Shown: positions 1-9,672, counted from the stretch's first letter. The stretch is 64,000 bases of DNA from CAIPAT01 sp041665605 (GCA_041665605.1 JBAYIO010000008.1:1-64000), one strand, 5' to 3'. Made by a program: numbers and translations. Notes: a model not told the origin generated them from the sequence alone.

Positions 1-1
1 G

Positions 2-199
2 GGAAAAATGAAGGCAGGCACATATTATATAAAAGTATTGCTGGCGGGTTCCGCCGCTACCGGGTATGACCTGAATTTCAATCTTATCCAGCCCGGCAGT
101 CTCCGGCTTTTCAGCGCAGCCGGTCCCTTGACCGGCAGTGCGGATACTGTGCTTACCGGTGATCCGCTGAAGAAAAGCAGCGGACTGCTGGCCAACTGA
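2..199 (+). CDS. C-terminal fragment of a secreted protein, pre-peptidase C-terminal (PPC)-like end
   Basis: The reading frame is open from the window edge and stops at 197-199, so this is the end of a gene that starts outside the window. The visible 65 residues include AGTYYIKVLLAG and, shortly after, TGYDLNF. That is the typical last two strands of the bacterial pre-peptidase C-terminal domain (GtYyvrV...g.YtL), a beta-sandwich found at the ends of secreted or cell-surface proteins. The domain call rests on this short motif only, and the catalytic or binding part is not visible. An internal ATG at 8 is probably not the start. Confidence 0.5.
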   Translation, partial: GKMKAGTYYIKVLLAGSAATGYDLNFNLIQPGSLRLFSAAGPLTGSADTVLTGDPLKKSSGLLAN

Positions 200-371
200 T
201 AACGGAATAAATTATCACTGAATAAGCAGCGGAACACAAGCAGCACAGAGGCTTGCAATTGACAAAAACCTATAAGCTATTTTATGGGTACTCCGCGCGG
301 CAATATCAGACGGAAGGAGCGAAGCAGACGAAACTGCACGCAACTGCAAACTAACAGGAACAACCGAGGTA

Positions 372-1346
372 TTATCTGGAAAGAGGAAATATTGTATCTT
401 GTGTCTTTGAATTGTCTTTAGATTTCATTGCGAGCAGCCACGCGGCCAGAAAAACAAGGATATCTCCGATAATATTGCATAGACGCATAGTCAATGCAAG
501 ACATAGAGCAACCCCCTCGCCCATGTCATCTTCAAACATTTTCACGGTAAGCGCTTCTCTGATTCCTAATCCGCCAGGGGCTCCTGGCACCACAAAACCG
601 ATCAGCCAGGCTAATGTGATTCTACTGGCATAACGATACCACGGCAGCGTTGAATTTGCATTAAAAACCATGTGAACCAATAGCCAGGTCAATATCCCCA
701 TAACTGTGAATATAAAAAGAAACTGTCCGACTCCATAAATAAGCCGGGACGGATTAAGATATGCCTGTTGTGAAACAACCCATTTTCGCACACGGGTGCT
801 GGATATTGCTCCGAACAGAATGCCGGTTGCAATTATTACAGCAGCAATCAGCAGCACAAAAATAACGTTCCGGTTAACTGCAGGCAGCCATTTACTGATT
901 GATCCAGGAGCAATTATAATTTCCAGCGATGCCATTAATGTGCTTGAGACAACGCATAAAATAATTTCAATGAAAGTTGTACTGGCGACAGCAGCCGCAG
1001 GCACTTCGTATTTGGCGCCAAGAGCAAAACGCCCAACGTACTGAAAGACATTTCCAGGTAAATATTTAGCAATCTGGGACTGCCCGAGAATCATGAATGA
1101 TTGCCGTAGAGAAATATGGACTCCACCGCCATGCAGCAGACATCGCCAAATATTGGCACCGACAATCCATTGGGAAAAATAGAATAGAATCAGAGCGACA
1201 AGCGAAACTGCGGCACCAACACTGAACACGATACCATGAAATCCGGAAGCTTGCTTAAAGATGGCATTCCCGAGATAAATGAAAGACAGGAACATCAGCA
1301 ATCGTCCGAACCAGTGAATTAATTTTTTATTGAATTTGATGCTCAT
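372..1346 (-). CDS. Lysylphosphatidylglycerol synthase TM region-like (UPF0104/YbhN-type) membrane protein
   Basis: A 324-residue polytopic membrane protein with about eight hydrophobic segments. It has the family pattern of a conserved QSFMILGQSQIAKYLPGN stretch after the third segment and a GFVVPGAPGGLGIREA segment near the C-terminus. These features mark the LPG-synthase TM superfamily, whose members include flippase-like and glycolipid-associated proteins. I chose the ATG at 1346 because the longer frame would overlap the upstream glycosyltransferase by more than 60 nt. It is the last gene of a leftward cluster with two glycosyltransferases, which suggests a role in making or moving lipid-linked glycans. 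The exact substrate is unknown. Confidence 0.7.
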   Translation of the reverse strand: MSIKFNKKLIHWFGRLLMFLSFIYLGNAIFKQASGFHGIVFSVGAAVSLVALILFYFSQWIVGANIWRCLLHGGGVHISLRQSFMILGQSQIAKYLPGNVFQYVGRFALGAKYEVPAAAVASTTFIEIILCVVSSTLMASLEIIIAPGSISKWLPAVNRNVIFVLLIAAVIIATGILFGAISSTRVRKWVVSQQAYLNPSRLIYGVGQFLFIFTVMGILTWLLVHMVFNANSTLPWYRYASRITLAWLIGFVVPGAPGGLGIREALTVKMFEDDMGEGVALCLALTMRLCNIIGDILVFLAAWLLAMKSKDNSKTQDTIFPLSR

Positions 1347-1407
1347 GTAATTATTTCTTGCACTTGATAAACTGGCTGACTCCCATAATCGGAAACAACT
1401 GTTTCTG

Positions 1408-2538
1408 CTAAAAATTTTTAATATAATTTCCCCAGGAAAATTTATCTTTGGTATGAGCGGCATTCTCATGAAGTTTTTTCAGCGTATCCCTATCCAATGA
1501 TTTCAGAATCGCCTGCGCAAGTTCTTTCGAATTGCCCGGCTCCACTAACTGCCCGTTTATTCCGCATTCAATTACTTCATCCAGACTGCCAACCCTGGTG
1601 GCTATAACCGGTTTGCCAAAGCCGTATGCGAGCTGGCAAATGGCGCTGCCAGTCGCTGAAAGGTAGGGCTGAACCACCAGATCAGAAGCAGCAAAATATC
1701 GTCCTATATCCTCGTTCGGCACATATTTATCAATAATTATGACATTTCCCGCAATACCAAGCTGCTGAATAATTGCCAGATATACTTTTTTATCATCCCA
1801 GAATTCTCCTACAATCAATAGTTTTACTGCAGGACGCGAACCGAGTATTTCGGGTAACGCTTCAAGAATTATCGAAAGCCCCTTATACTGACGAACGAAA
1901 CCGAAAAACAACAACACTTCATCATTCTCATTCAGTCCGATTTCCCTGCGAGCCTGTACGGTATCAGTTTCATGAAACTTCAAGTCCTCAAAAGATGGCA
2001 TAAAAGACTTGATAATTTCACAATCCCCAAGCATCTCCCGCAGCTTAACCTTTTCAGAGTCCGCATGCACGATAAATTTCTTCCCAAACTTAAACAGATA
2101 CTTGGTTAATAAATATTTTATTTTGTTTGATTCATGCTCTACAACGTTGTGACAAATAAAAGTAATCGGAGCATGGCATTTTCTTTTCACCAGTTGAATG
2201 ATACTCCAATATGCCGGAACCCAGAAAACCACCCACCACTGAATAATAATCTCATCGGGATTTATCGCTTTGATTCGCTTTGCCGCCCCTAGCCAGGTTA
2301 CCGGATTAAGGGAGTCTATAATATATTCAACATTATTGCTTTCCAAATATGACTTGCTGGTGTCTTTGTCGGTTTCCCCCGGATACAGCCACGCGGGATA
2401 CTGCCTCTTGTAGGAAATTAATACAACCTCGTTCTCTTTCTGCAAAAAACGATTCAACATAGTGGTATGGTGCGATATTCCTCCGCGATACGGCCATGTT
2501 GGACCGATAATGACTATTCTTCTCTTCCTGTCCACCAT
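1408..2538 (-). CDS. Glycosyltransferase family 4 (GT-B fold)
   Basis: A 376-residue protein. The N-terminal Rossmann strand (RIVIIGPTWPYRGGISHHT) and the C-terminal nucleotide-sugar part (GFVRQYKGLSIILEALPEI, then VVQPYLSATGSAICQLAYGFGKPVIATRVGSLDEVIE) are typical of retaining GT4 enzymes. The usual E(X7)E region is altered around residues 300-315 (SATGSAICQLAYGFGKP). Probably a cytoplasmic enzyme building a surface polysaccharide or glycolipid. It starts one base downstream of the stop of the GT2 gene (2540-3493) and precedes the UPF0104-like membrane protein, so the three form a leftward operon. The sugar donor cannot be read from the sequence. Confidence 0.85.
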   Translation of the reverse strand: MVDRKRRIVIIGPTWPYRGGISHHTTMLNRFLQKENEVVLISYKRQYPAWLYPGETDKDTSKSYLESNNVEYIIDSLNPVTWLGAAKRIKAINPDEIIIQWWVVFWVPAYWSIIQLVKRKCHAPITFICHNVVEHESNKIKYLLTKYLFKFGKKFIVHADSEKVKLREMLGDCEIIKSFMPSFEDLKFHETDTVQARREIGLNENDEVLLFFGFVRQYKGLSIILEALPEILGSRPAVKLLIVGEFWDDKKVYLAIIQQLGIAGNVIIIDKYVPNEDIGRYFAASDLVVQPYLSATGSAICQLAYGFGKPVIATRVGSLDEVIECGINGQLVEPGNSKELAQAILKSLDRDTLKKLHENAAHTKDKFSWGNYIKNF

Positions 2539-2539
2539 T

Positions 2540-3493
2540 TTATCCTTTATCGCCTGCTGTCAGTTTGTTTTTGCGCTGGTTATACTGAAGTTCCTCCAGT
2601 AATTTACGATTAACAGAAATCAAATCGGCAATAAAAGCGATAAGAAATGTCTGAAATCCACTCAGAAGTAATATTGAAGCCAGAATCAGAGACTGAACAT
2701 GGCCGCTTCCGCTGCCGGTCATGTATAAGTACAGGAATCGCAAGCCGATCAGAAATCCGGCTCCGAATACCATGCAGGCAATAGTACAAAGGAAAGCAAA
2801 AGGACGATATATTACAAAAACCCGCAACATGGTAAATATAGACTTGCGAACATAACTGGGTATACTGCTGACTAAACGAGACGGGCGCAGATCTTCATTC
2901 ACCCGTATTGGCACCGACAATACTTTTAGATTTTTATGCCCCGCCTGGATAATCGTTTCTAAAGTATATGTATAACGGGTAAAAACATTCAACTGCAATG
3001 CACCGTTCCGGGAAATGGCGCGAAAACCGCTGGGAGCGTCAGCAACATCGGTCCCGCTGACTTTCCTGACCATCCAACTGCCAAGCCGCTGGAGTTGTTT
3101 TTTGAGGAATGAAAAATGTTCGATAGTACCAATTGGTCTGACCCCGATTACCATATCCGCCTCTTTGCGTAAAATCGGAGCTACAATTTTTTCAATATCT
3201 TCTGCACAATACTGGTTATCGGCATCTGTATTGACGATGATATCAGCGCCGAGCTCAATGCAGGCATTCAGCCCGGTCATGAATGCTTTAGCCAGCCCCA
3301 TATTATGAGTGTGACGCACGATATGATGTACGCCGCATTTCCCGGCTTCAGCGACTGTATCGTCCATACTGCCGTCATCAATTATTAAATATTCTATCGT
3401 ATCAATCCCGCTAATTTTTTTCGGCAGTTCACGCAATGCAATTGCAAGGGTTTCTGCTTCGTTATAGCATGGAATCTGAATTATTAGTTTCAT
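2540..3493 (-). CDS. Glycosyltransferase family 2, dolichyl/undecaprenyl-phosphate mannosyltransferase-like, with two C-terminal TM helices
   Basis: A 317-residue protein. The GT-A domain carries IPCYNEAETL at the N-terminus, the IIDDGSMDDT nucleotide-binding acid pair and the DADNQY metal-binding motif near residue 92. Two strongly hydrophobic segments follow (about 225-250 and 265-290), as in polyprenyl-phosphate sugar transferases of the DPM1/GtrB/ArnC group. It probably charges undecaprenyl phosphate with a hexose at the inner membrane. A 178-bp divergent spacer separates it from the GT39 gene at 3672, which would be a natural user of such a lipid-linked sugar. It is the first gene of the leftward operon. 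Confidence 0.85.
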   Translation of the reverse strand: MKLIIQIPCYNEAETLAIALRELPKKISGIDTIEYLIIDDGSMDDTVAEAGKCGVHHIVRHTHNMGLAKAFMTGLNACIELGADIIVNTDADNQYCAEDIEKIVAPILRKEADMVIGVRPIGTIEHFSFLKKQLQRLGSWMVRKVSGTDVADAPSGFRAISRNGALQLNVFTRYTYTLETIIQAGHKNLKVLSVPIRVNEDLRPSRLVSSIPSYVRKSIFTMLRVFVIYRPFAFLCTIACMVFGAGFLIGLRFLYLYMTGSGSGHVQSLILASILLLSGFQTFLIAFIADLISVNRKLLEELQYNQRKNKLTAGDKG

Positions 3494-3671
3494 GAATGAA
3501 AAATCCTAACCGTTAATCATTTAATCTGCCTTTTAATATTTCCTGTCAACACGACATATTCAAGAATCCATTAAAGAATTCGCTTGCAAAATAATTATTG
3601 CATATCATATTAACGGCTTCGATGCGCACATATGGAAATCAACTTTACGAAACATAATTATAACGGGACAA

Positions 3672-5288
3672 ATGACAATTTCAGACCAGATAAACAAGGC
3701 ATCAAACAAATATTCTATACTGCTGGACAAATGGCCGGAACGGAAAATAATTCTCAGCCTGGTTGTACTGTCTCTTTTTTTCAGGCTGTTGACTTCACAG
3801 TTTATCGAAAGAAGCGGCGACGCAATCCATAAATGGGGGGTACTCCGATGCTTTGTCGAAACCGGAAACTGGTATCCAGCGGTAATTGATCATCACATGT
3901 TACGCTGGAGCATTAACTTTCCTGTACTGTTAATCCAGAAAATTTTCGGAACATCGCCGCTAGTTTATTATATATTTCCCTGTCTGGTTTCTATTGTCTG
4001 TGGAATATTGATTTATAAAATAACTGCCAGGCTTAGCAGCCGTACTGCCGGAATAGCCGCTTTCCTGATTTTTTCGATTTTTCCGCTCACGACTCGCGAA
4101 AGTACGCAGTTTCTGCCTATGCTTCCGGCATGTATGTTTATTCTTGCGGCAATTTATTTCCTGTTGAAATGGATTGACAAATCACAAATCCGTTATGTAA
4201 TATTTGCGGCAATGGCTATCCTGTGCGCCTACGGCAGCAAAGAAACTTCCCTTTACTGGACACCAGGCATTGCTTTATTCATGCTGTTATTCAACCCGGA
4301 CCGTAAAATATGGTTCAGTATCTGGCGTTTCAAGGCCGGTCCGGCAGTCATTCTTTTTACAGTGATTATCCTGACCGGCTTGCTGGCCGAAACTGCAATT
4401 CTCAACGCCATGTTCAACAGTAGATTTGGCCGGCTGGAATTAGTCAGCAAGACCCATTTTAATTACAGTATGTCGGTTTTCTACACTTTCTGGGAATGGC
4501 TGTTTTCGTTTTTGCGGCCATTGTCATTCAAAGGCAAGTACTTTGATTCAATGCCCAAGAATTTCATTATTATATTAGGGTTGATCAGTGCATTTTTATT
4601 GCTGTTCAAACAAAAAAGGAGTATCGAAAAGCAACTGATTGCAATTCCGTTTGCCGTAGCATACCTGCTTCATAGCTATATGGTAAATAAAATTTTTCCG
4701 TTTCATCATCCGGAAAAAACTCATGGGCGTTATTTTTTAGCTCTTGCCGTTTTCTGCATCATAATGTATGCGGCAAGTTATCCGCAATGGCATCAGTACA
4801 TCTGGAGTAAAATCCGGAACTTGAAAATCAGGGTTCTCTGCATGGCGGCAGTTATAGCCTTATGGCTGGTTCCGACAATAATACAAATCATCAATACTGC
4901 CATATACGATGGCACTGTATTTAATGTCGCTGTTATGGAAAGAAAGATGGAAACCGCAGCATCGGAGAAAGATCGCAAACCGGTACTTTATATGCTGAAT
5001 TCACGGTTACGCGGTAATGAATTATCGTCGTATGACATAAAACATGCCATACTGATTATGACTGTATTCGGGCCGGCTGCCGAAATTCCGGCAATTGAGA
5101 AGAAAAAATATCCGGTAGTGGCAGATGCCTCTGATAAATCATTATACATCGTATTATATCCTGAACACCCCGTGCCGTCCGGCGGGCAGCAGACGGTCTG
5201 GACTGTCAGTAATTTTAAAATGGTACAGAAAAATATTTTATGGTCGAATCAAAATAATCTGCCAGTATCTCTGGCAGAGCAGGAATGA
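3672..5288 (+). CDS. Glycosyltransferase family 39-type (ArnT/PMT-like) membrane protein
   Basis: A 538-residue protein with about ten hydrophobic segments. Segment 1 is followed by RSGDAIHKWG, the acidic first periplasmic loop expected in GT-C enzymes, and RESTQF occurs in a later loop. Such enzymes move a sugar from a polyprenyl-phosphate donor onto a lipid or protein in the periplasm. The GT2 gene transcribed divergently (2540-3493) could make the donor. The C-terminal 100 residues are soluble. Acceptor unknown; family assignment is from architecture and loop motif. Confidence 0.7.
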   Translation: MTISDQINKASNKYSILLDKWPERKIILSLVVLSLFFRLLTSQFIERSGDAIHKWGVLRCFVETGNWYPAVIDHHMLRWSINFPVLLIQKIFGTSPLVYYIFPCLVSIVCGILIYKITARLSSRTAGIAAFLIFSIFPLTTRESTQFLPMLPACMFILAAIYFLLKWIDKSQIRYVIFAAMAILCAYGSKETSLYWTPGIALFMLLFNPDRKIWFSIWRFKAGPAVILFTVIILTGLLAETAILNAMFNSRFGRLELVSKTHFNYSMSVFYTFWEWLFSFLRPLSFKGKYFDSMPKNFIIILGLISAFLLLFKQKRSIEKQLIAIPFAVAYLLHSYMVNKIFPFHHPEKTHGRYFLALAVFCIIMYAASYPQWHQYIWSKIRNLKIRVLCMAAVIALWLVPTIIQIINTAIYDGTVFNVAVMERKMETAASEKDRKPVLYMLNSRLRGNELSSYDIKHAILIMTVFGPAAEIPAIEKKKYPVVADASDKSLYIVLYPEHPVPSGGQQTVWTVSNFKMVQKNILWSNQNNLPVSLAEQE

Positions 5289-5332
5289 CAGACCGTCTCT
5301 GTACGCTGATTCTTTAAAATATGATGTCAAAA

Positions 5333-5360
5333 TTGCCCCACGGGCATGGGGTTCTATAAT
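5333..5360 (+). promoter_or_regulatory. Candidate sigma70 promoter for the epimerase/reductase gene
   Basis: TTGCCC and TATAAT are separated by 16 bp, about 110 bp upstream of the start at 5468. This is inferred from the match alone. Confidence 0.3.
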
Positions 5361-5467
5361 GAAATTAAGATTTCTGTAACGACGGATTGATTTGAAGGCT
5401 GGTGAGCCTGATTGCTCCGGTCATTTTACCAGAGTAACTATTTATTTAGCGATGAGAGGGGGTTGTT

Positions 5468-6427
5468 ATGAAAAAGTTTTTAATTACCGGTATTTCCGGG
5501 TTTGTTGGTCAGCATTTTATTGATTTTCTTGAAGCAAACAGAATTAATACTCATGTGATGGGTGTTGATTTAGCTGAAAATAAATCAGGAAAGAAGAATA
5601 CTTATGTGACACAGAGTTTTCAGCGGATCGATCTGCTGAACAGAGATGAAATTGAGCATGTGCTGTTAGAGTTTCAGCCGGATTATGTACTGCATCTGGC
5701 GTCTTACAGCAGTGTGGCTTTCAGTTGGCAGGAGCCGGTTTTAAGTTTTCAGAACAATATGAATGTTTTTCTGAATCTGGTTGAAACGATCCGTCGACAG
5801 GGACTTAAGCCACGGATACTTTCCGTGGGATCTTCCGAGGCCTATGGCAATATCAACCAGGATCATCTTCCGCTCGTTGAAGAGTCACCGCTGGATCCGG
5901 TAAGCCCTTATGCAGTGGCACGGGTTTCTCAGGAGCTTTTATCAAAAGTATATGCGGACTCTTACGGGGTTGATCTGGTCATAACCAGGTCGTTTAATCA
6001 CATCGGGACAGGACAGAAAGACATCTTTGTAATTTCCGCTTTTGCGAAACAGATCGCAGAAATCAAAAAGGCTGGACGGAAAAATGGGGTGCTTTCGACA
6101 GGAGATCTGCATATTGTGCGTGATTTCTTAGATGTGCGGGATGTCGTCCGTGCTTATTATCTGCTGCTGACGCAGGGAAAAAGCGGACAGATTTATAATG
6201 TCTGTTCCGGCAAAGGGCATTCCTTGCAGGAAGTGGTTGCGGAACTGGCCTCCATTGCAGGAATTGAAATCACAACAGAACTGAATCCTGCTTTTGTCCG
6301 GCCCTCTGACAACAGGGTTATCGTCGGATCGAACAATAAAATTAATAAAGACTTGGGTTGGAGTCCGGAAATATCTTTTCAACAGAGTTTAAAAGATATT
6401 TTGAATTATTGGGAATATCTGGTTTAG
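5468..6427 (+). CDS. NAD-dependent epimerase/dehydratase, GDP-4-dehydro-6-deoxy-D-mannose reductase-like
   Basis: A 319-residue short-chain dehydrogenase of the extended type. The dinucleotide-binding motif GISGFVG lies at residues 8-14, followed by LHLASYSSV and a SVGSSEAYG substrate strand. SPYAVARVSQELL and RSFNHIGTGQ correspond closely to the reductases that make GDP-D-rhamnose or GDP-6-deoxytalose. The catalytic YxxxK motif reads YAVAR here, so the lysine is replaced by arginine. The SD-like GAGAGGGGGTT lies just upstream of the ATG. Its product would be an activated deoxysugar for the neighbouring glycosyltransferases. Confidence 0.75.
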   Translation: MKKFLITGISGFVGQHFIDFLEANRINTHVMGVDLAENKSGKKNTYVTQSFQRIDLLNRDEIEHVLLEFQPDYVLHLASYSSVAFSWQEPVLSFQNNMNVFLNLVETIRRQGLKPRILSVGSSEAYGNINQDHLPLVEESPLDPVSPYAVARVSQELLSKVYADSYGVDLVITRSFNHIGTGQKDIFVISAFAKQIAEIKKAGRKNGVLSTGDLHIVRDFLDVRDVVRAYYLLLTQGKSGQIYNVCSGKGHSLQEVVAELASIAGIEITTELNPAFVRPSDNRVIVGSNNKINKDLGWSPEISFQQSLKDILNYWEYLV

Positions 6428-6515
6428 CTCCAGTTAATTTATAAAATCTTGGAATTAAGATACAAGATTGAATTTCGGTAATTGCTAAGCAGATGATGCT
6501 ATGCGGGATAAATTT

Positions 6516-7532
6516 ATGAATATTAAACAAATTGTTGTTTCTCGTCTTCAGAACATAGGCGACATGATCGTATTTCTTCCCGCTCTTAAACGCTTGAAGG
6601 AAAATCTGCCTGATGCCAGAATTACCTTATTGGGCAAACATACCGGAGGCGTTGAAATAGCGGAACAGTGTCCTTGGGTTGACGATATAATCGTGATCCA
6701 TGACCGTTCTTTGAGAGAGAAGTTGCGTATTATTTATAAATTCAGGAAAATACATATCGACCTTTTTATAGTCTCCCCTCAGGATCAAGGCAAAGTTCCC
6801 TGGGCAGTTATGGGCGGGGCTAAAACAATTGCGGCATTCCGCGATATTTGGGATAAAGGAGTTATCAAACGCGAAAAATGGAGATGGGGCATCAATGTCT
6901 CACCTTCTTTTGACAAAAATAAAACTGAAACGGAGAACAGTATCAGATTGATTGATGCCGCACTTGAAGCATCCGGCATAAAAATTAAAAACCCGCCAGA
7001 ACTGCTTCCAGTGTACGATAATTTCAAACAAGAAACTCCTGCAATGGTCAACGGATTGCTCGATAAATTCAAAAAGAATTCTGAAACTCCGATAATTGTT
7101 TCTTCGATAATATCAAAAGACAAGTCTAAAAACTGGCCTGTTGAAAATTATATTTCTTTATTCAAAAGGCTTATCAGCATCAAGAATGCACAGATTATTC
7201 TCATTGGCACGGAATCCGACAAAGACAAAAATAATGAACTCATAAATCATTTCAAGCCGGCAGAGATGATATCTTTTGTCGGAAAATTTTCAATTGACGA
7301 ATCCGCCTATCTGATTAAAAAAGCCAATTTATATATCGGCACAGATTCCGGGCCGGCACATATTGCCAATGCTGTAGGCACACCTTCAATTGTATTTTTC
7401 AAAAAAGAAAATGTTGCAAGGTGGCTAACTCCGTATAATAGCGAAAAAAAAGTGGTTATAATTGCAGAGAATAATGACATCAAATCAATTCCGGAGGAAA
7501 ATGTTTTCAACGCCTGTCTTAAATTCATCTAA
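6516..7532 (+). CDS. Glycosyltransferase family 9 (heptosyltransferase-like)
   Basis: A 338-residue GT-B enzyme. IVVSRLQNIGDMIVFLPAL is the standard N-terminus of ADP-heptose:LPS heptosyltransferases, and the C-terminal half has IILIGTESD, LIKKANLYIGTDSGPAHIA and NAVGTPSIVFF, the family donor-site motifs. It probably adds heptose or a related sugar to LPS core on the cytoplasmic side. I prefer the ATG at 6516 over 6501 because family members begin close to the first strand. It follows the deoxysugar reductase and precedes a WaaG-like gene. Confidence 0.85.
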   Translation: MNIKQIVVSRLQNIGDMIVFLPALKRLKENLPDARITLLGKHTGGVEIAEQCPWVDDIIVIHDRSLREKLRIIYKFRKIHIDLFIVSPQDQGKVPWAVMGGAKTIAAFRDIWDKGVIKREKWRWGINVSPSFDKNKTETENSIRLIDAALEASGIKIKNPPELLPVYDNFKQETPAMVNGLLDKFKKNSETPIIVSSIISKDKSKNWPVENYISLFKRLISIKNAQIILIGTESDKDKNNELINHFKPAEMISFVGKFSIDESAYLIKKANLYIGTDSGPAHIANAVGTPSIVFFKKENVARWLTPYNSEKKVVIIAENNDIKSIPEENVFNACLKFI

Positions 7533-7590
7533 CGCAGAATGCATACATGGATAAATTAAATAATTGATTGATAAACAAAGTTACATAAAA

Positions 7591-8718
7591 ATGAAATTGG
7601 CTTTTTGCATTTTCAAGTATTTTCCGTTTGGCGGATTGCAGGGAGATTTCCTGCGCATTGCTGCTGAATGCCTAAGACGCGGCCATGAGGTGATTGTTTA
7701 TACCCGCTCCTGGGAGGGCGCAGTCCCTGATGGATTTGACATACGCCTGATAAAAGCAGAAGCAATGACGAATCATGGCAGAGCAATCGCTTTCTATAAG
7801 CAGCTTCAGCATGAACTGAAATACAGCCGCCCGGCAGGAATAATCGGCTTTAACCGGATGCCGGAACTGGATGTTTATTTTGCCGGCGACAACTGCCTCG
7901 CGGAAAAAGCGGAGAAACGTTTCTTCTACCGGACATTCAATCCGCGTTACAGAACTTACGCTTACATGGAAGAAGCAATTTTCAACCCATCTGCCGGAAC
8001 AAAGATTCTATATATCGCAGAACCTCAGAAAGCCGGTTATATCAAACACTATGGGACTCAGGAACAACGTTTTCATTTGCTGCCGCCGGGAATTCCGGAA
8101 GACCGGCGGCGCACACCTGAATCAGCCTCAATCCGGGAAAATTTGAGAAAGACGGAAGGAATTGCCGCCGATGAATACGTTTTGATTCAAATCGGCTCCG
8201 GCTTTATCACCAAAGGGGTTGACCGTTCAATTCGCGCAGTAGCAGCCTTGCCGGATAAGGTACGCGGAAAAACCAGATTGTGGATTGCCGGCAAGGATAA
8301 TCCGCGAAAATTCATGAAATTGGCGAAGACCCTGGGCATTGATTCTCAGATCGCTTTTTTGGGCGGACGCAGCGATATTCCGGCGCTTCTGGCGGGAGCC
8401 GACCTGATGATACATCCGGCCATCAACGAATCAGCAGGCAATGTTCTGCTGGAAGCCATGACTGCCGGCCGGCCCGTATTATGCACCGCCGCCTGCGGCT
8501 ATTCTCCATACATTGAAAAGTCCGGCGCCGGCCGGGTAATTCCCGAGCCGTTTTTACAGTCAGCGCTCAATCAGGAACTGTTGGCAATGCTCAACGGCAA
8601 TTTAGCGTCACTTGGAGAGACGGGGATAGAATTTGTCAAACGCAATGATTTCTATAGCAGACACTTGATTGCAGCAGATATTATTGAAAAAACGATAGCA
8701 GGGAAAGTAATGAAATAA
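7591..8718 (+). CDS. Glycosyltransferase family 4, WaaG/RfaG-like
   Basis: A 375-residue protein starting MKLAFCIFKYFPFGGLQGDF, nearly the consensus N-terminus of LPS core glucosyltransferase I (WaaG). DVYFAGDNCLAEKAE is a further WaaG signature, and the donor-binding EX7E region is ADLMIHPAINESAGNVLLEAMTAGRPV. It would add a hexose to the inner-core heptose made accessible by the GT9 enzyme upstream. The ATG at 7591 is preferred to an upstream TTG at 7564. Confidence 0.85.
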   Translation: MKLAFCIFKYFPFGGLQGDFLRIAAECLRRGHEVIVYTRSWEGAVPDGFDIRLIKAEAMTNHGRAIAFYKQLQHELKYSRPAGIIGFNRMPELDVYFAGDNCLAEKAEKRFFYRTFNPRYRTYAYMEEAIFNPSAGTKILYIAEPQKAGYIKHYGTQEQRFHLLPPGIPEDRRRTPESASIRENLRKTEGIAADEYVLIQIGSGFITKGVDRSIRAVAALPDKVRGKTRLWIAGKDNPRKFMKLAKTLGIDSQIAFLGGRSDIPALLAGADLMIHPAINESAGNVLLEAMTAGRPVLCTAACGYSPYIEKSGAGRVIPEPFLQSALNQELLAMLNGNLASLGETGIEFVKRNDFYSRHLIAADIIEKTIAGKVMK

Positions 8719-8750
8719 AGTAAATTTGCTTATTCAGGAGTGATGAATTT

Positions 8751-9230
8751 ATGAAAAAACTTATCATCGTGCGTCATGCACATGCGGTTCACGACGGCAC
8801 CGCCGATTTCAAACGCAGCCTGACCGAAGACGGACTGGAGGAAGCCGTTCAGGCGGGTAAAATCCTCAAGAAAAATGACCTTTTTCCTGATATGATCATT
8901 TCCAGTCCCGCTGCAAGAGCCATGCAGACCGCGAAAAAAGTCGCACACAAACTGGACTTCACAGAAGATTCAATTGTTTATGATAGTGAGCTTTATACGG
9001 CAGACGAAGATGATATGCTGGACATCATCCAACAAACCGACGATTCATGTAAAGTGTTAATGCTTGTCGGTCATAACCCGGCATTCCTGCATCTGGCAAA
9101 TAACCTGGCTCCGGAAGCCATCGGCTCTCTGCCGCCGGGCGGGGTCATTGTCATTGAATTTCCGAAAGGTTTTTCATGGTCTGACATCAAACCCGGGGTC
9201 AGTATTGCAGCATACACGCTGAACTTCTAA
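8751..9230 (+). CDS. sixA: Phosphohistidine phosphatase SixA-like (histidine phosphatase superfamily)
   Basis: A 159-residue protein with the N-terminal RHAHA motif (catalytic His in KKLIIVRHAHAVHDG), a conserved SSPAARAMQTA stretch and VGHNPAFLHLANNL carrying the second active-site His. The size matches SixA. SixA enzymes remove phosphate from phosphohistidine on phosphotransfer proteins. A good SD (CAGGAGTGATGA) precedes the ATG at 8751. The gene converges with folB, the stops being 3 bp apart. Confidence 0.8.
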   Translation: MKKLIIVRHAHAVHDGTADFKRSLTEDGLEEAVQAGKILKKNDLFPDMIISSPAARAMQTAKKVAHKLDFTEDSIVYDSELYTADEDDMLDIIQQTDDSCKVLMLVGHNPAFLHLANNLAPEAIGSLPPGGVIVIEFPKGFSWSDIKPGVSIAAYTLNF

Positions 9231-9233
9231 TTC

Positions 9234-9584
9234 CTATTTCCTGCGTTCAATGTAAACGGCAACGCTGCGGGAATGTTTCAACGCTCCCGGCTTGTCAATA
9301 CTCAGCCGCACACACTTGACCGGATCATATTTCAAACAGAGATTTGCAGCTTCCTCCGCCAGACGCTCAAGCAGCAGAAAAGACGAAGCTTCCGCCATCG
9401 TCATGATATCATTTTCCACTGCCTGATAATTTACCGTATCGTTGAGATCATCACTTTTTCCGGCAGCGGCAAGATCGCAATCCAACTCAATATTGAACTC
9501 AATCTCCTGTTTTTTTTCGCGTTCTTCCGGTAAAGTTCCAATTATGGACTTTACTTTCAAACATTTTATGATTATTTTATCCAT
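9234..9584 (-). CDS. folB: Dihydroneopterin aldolase FolB-like
   Basis: A 116-residue protein of normal FolB length. It begins with KIIIKCLKVKSIIGTLPEERE, the family's first strand and conserved Gly plus Glu/Arg turn, followed by NDTVNYQAV and SFLLLERLAEEAANLC. The tail VRLSIDKPGALKHSRSVAVYIER is also typical. The enzyme cleaves dihydroneopterin in folate synthesis. The active-site Tyr/Glu/Lys pattern appears present (NYQAV, LLERLAE, DKPGALK). Confidence 0.8.
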   Translation of the reverse strand: MDKIIIKCLKVKSIIGTLPEEREKKQEIEFNIELDCDLAAAGKSDDLNDTVNYQAVENDIMTMAEASSFLLLERLAEEAANLCLKYDPVKCVRLSIDKPGALKHSRSVAVYIERRK

Positions 9585-9672
9585 ATAGCTGTTCCTAAAT
9601 AGGTTTGTTTTGATTTACATCCTTAACCGGAGTTTTACAAGTAGATTATAAAAAATCAACAGGACATTTGTT

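Noticed and set aside
200..371. Spacer between the first two genes as a possible ncRNA or terminator
   Set aside because: No clear stem with a T-run and no promoter-like pair was visible.
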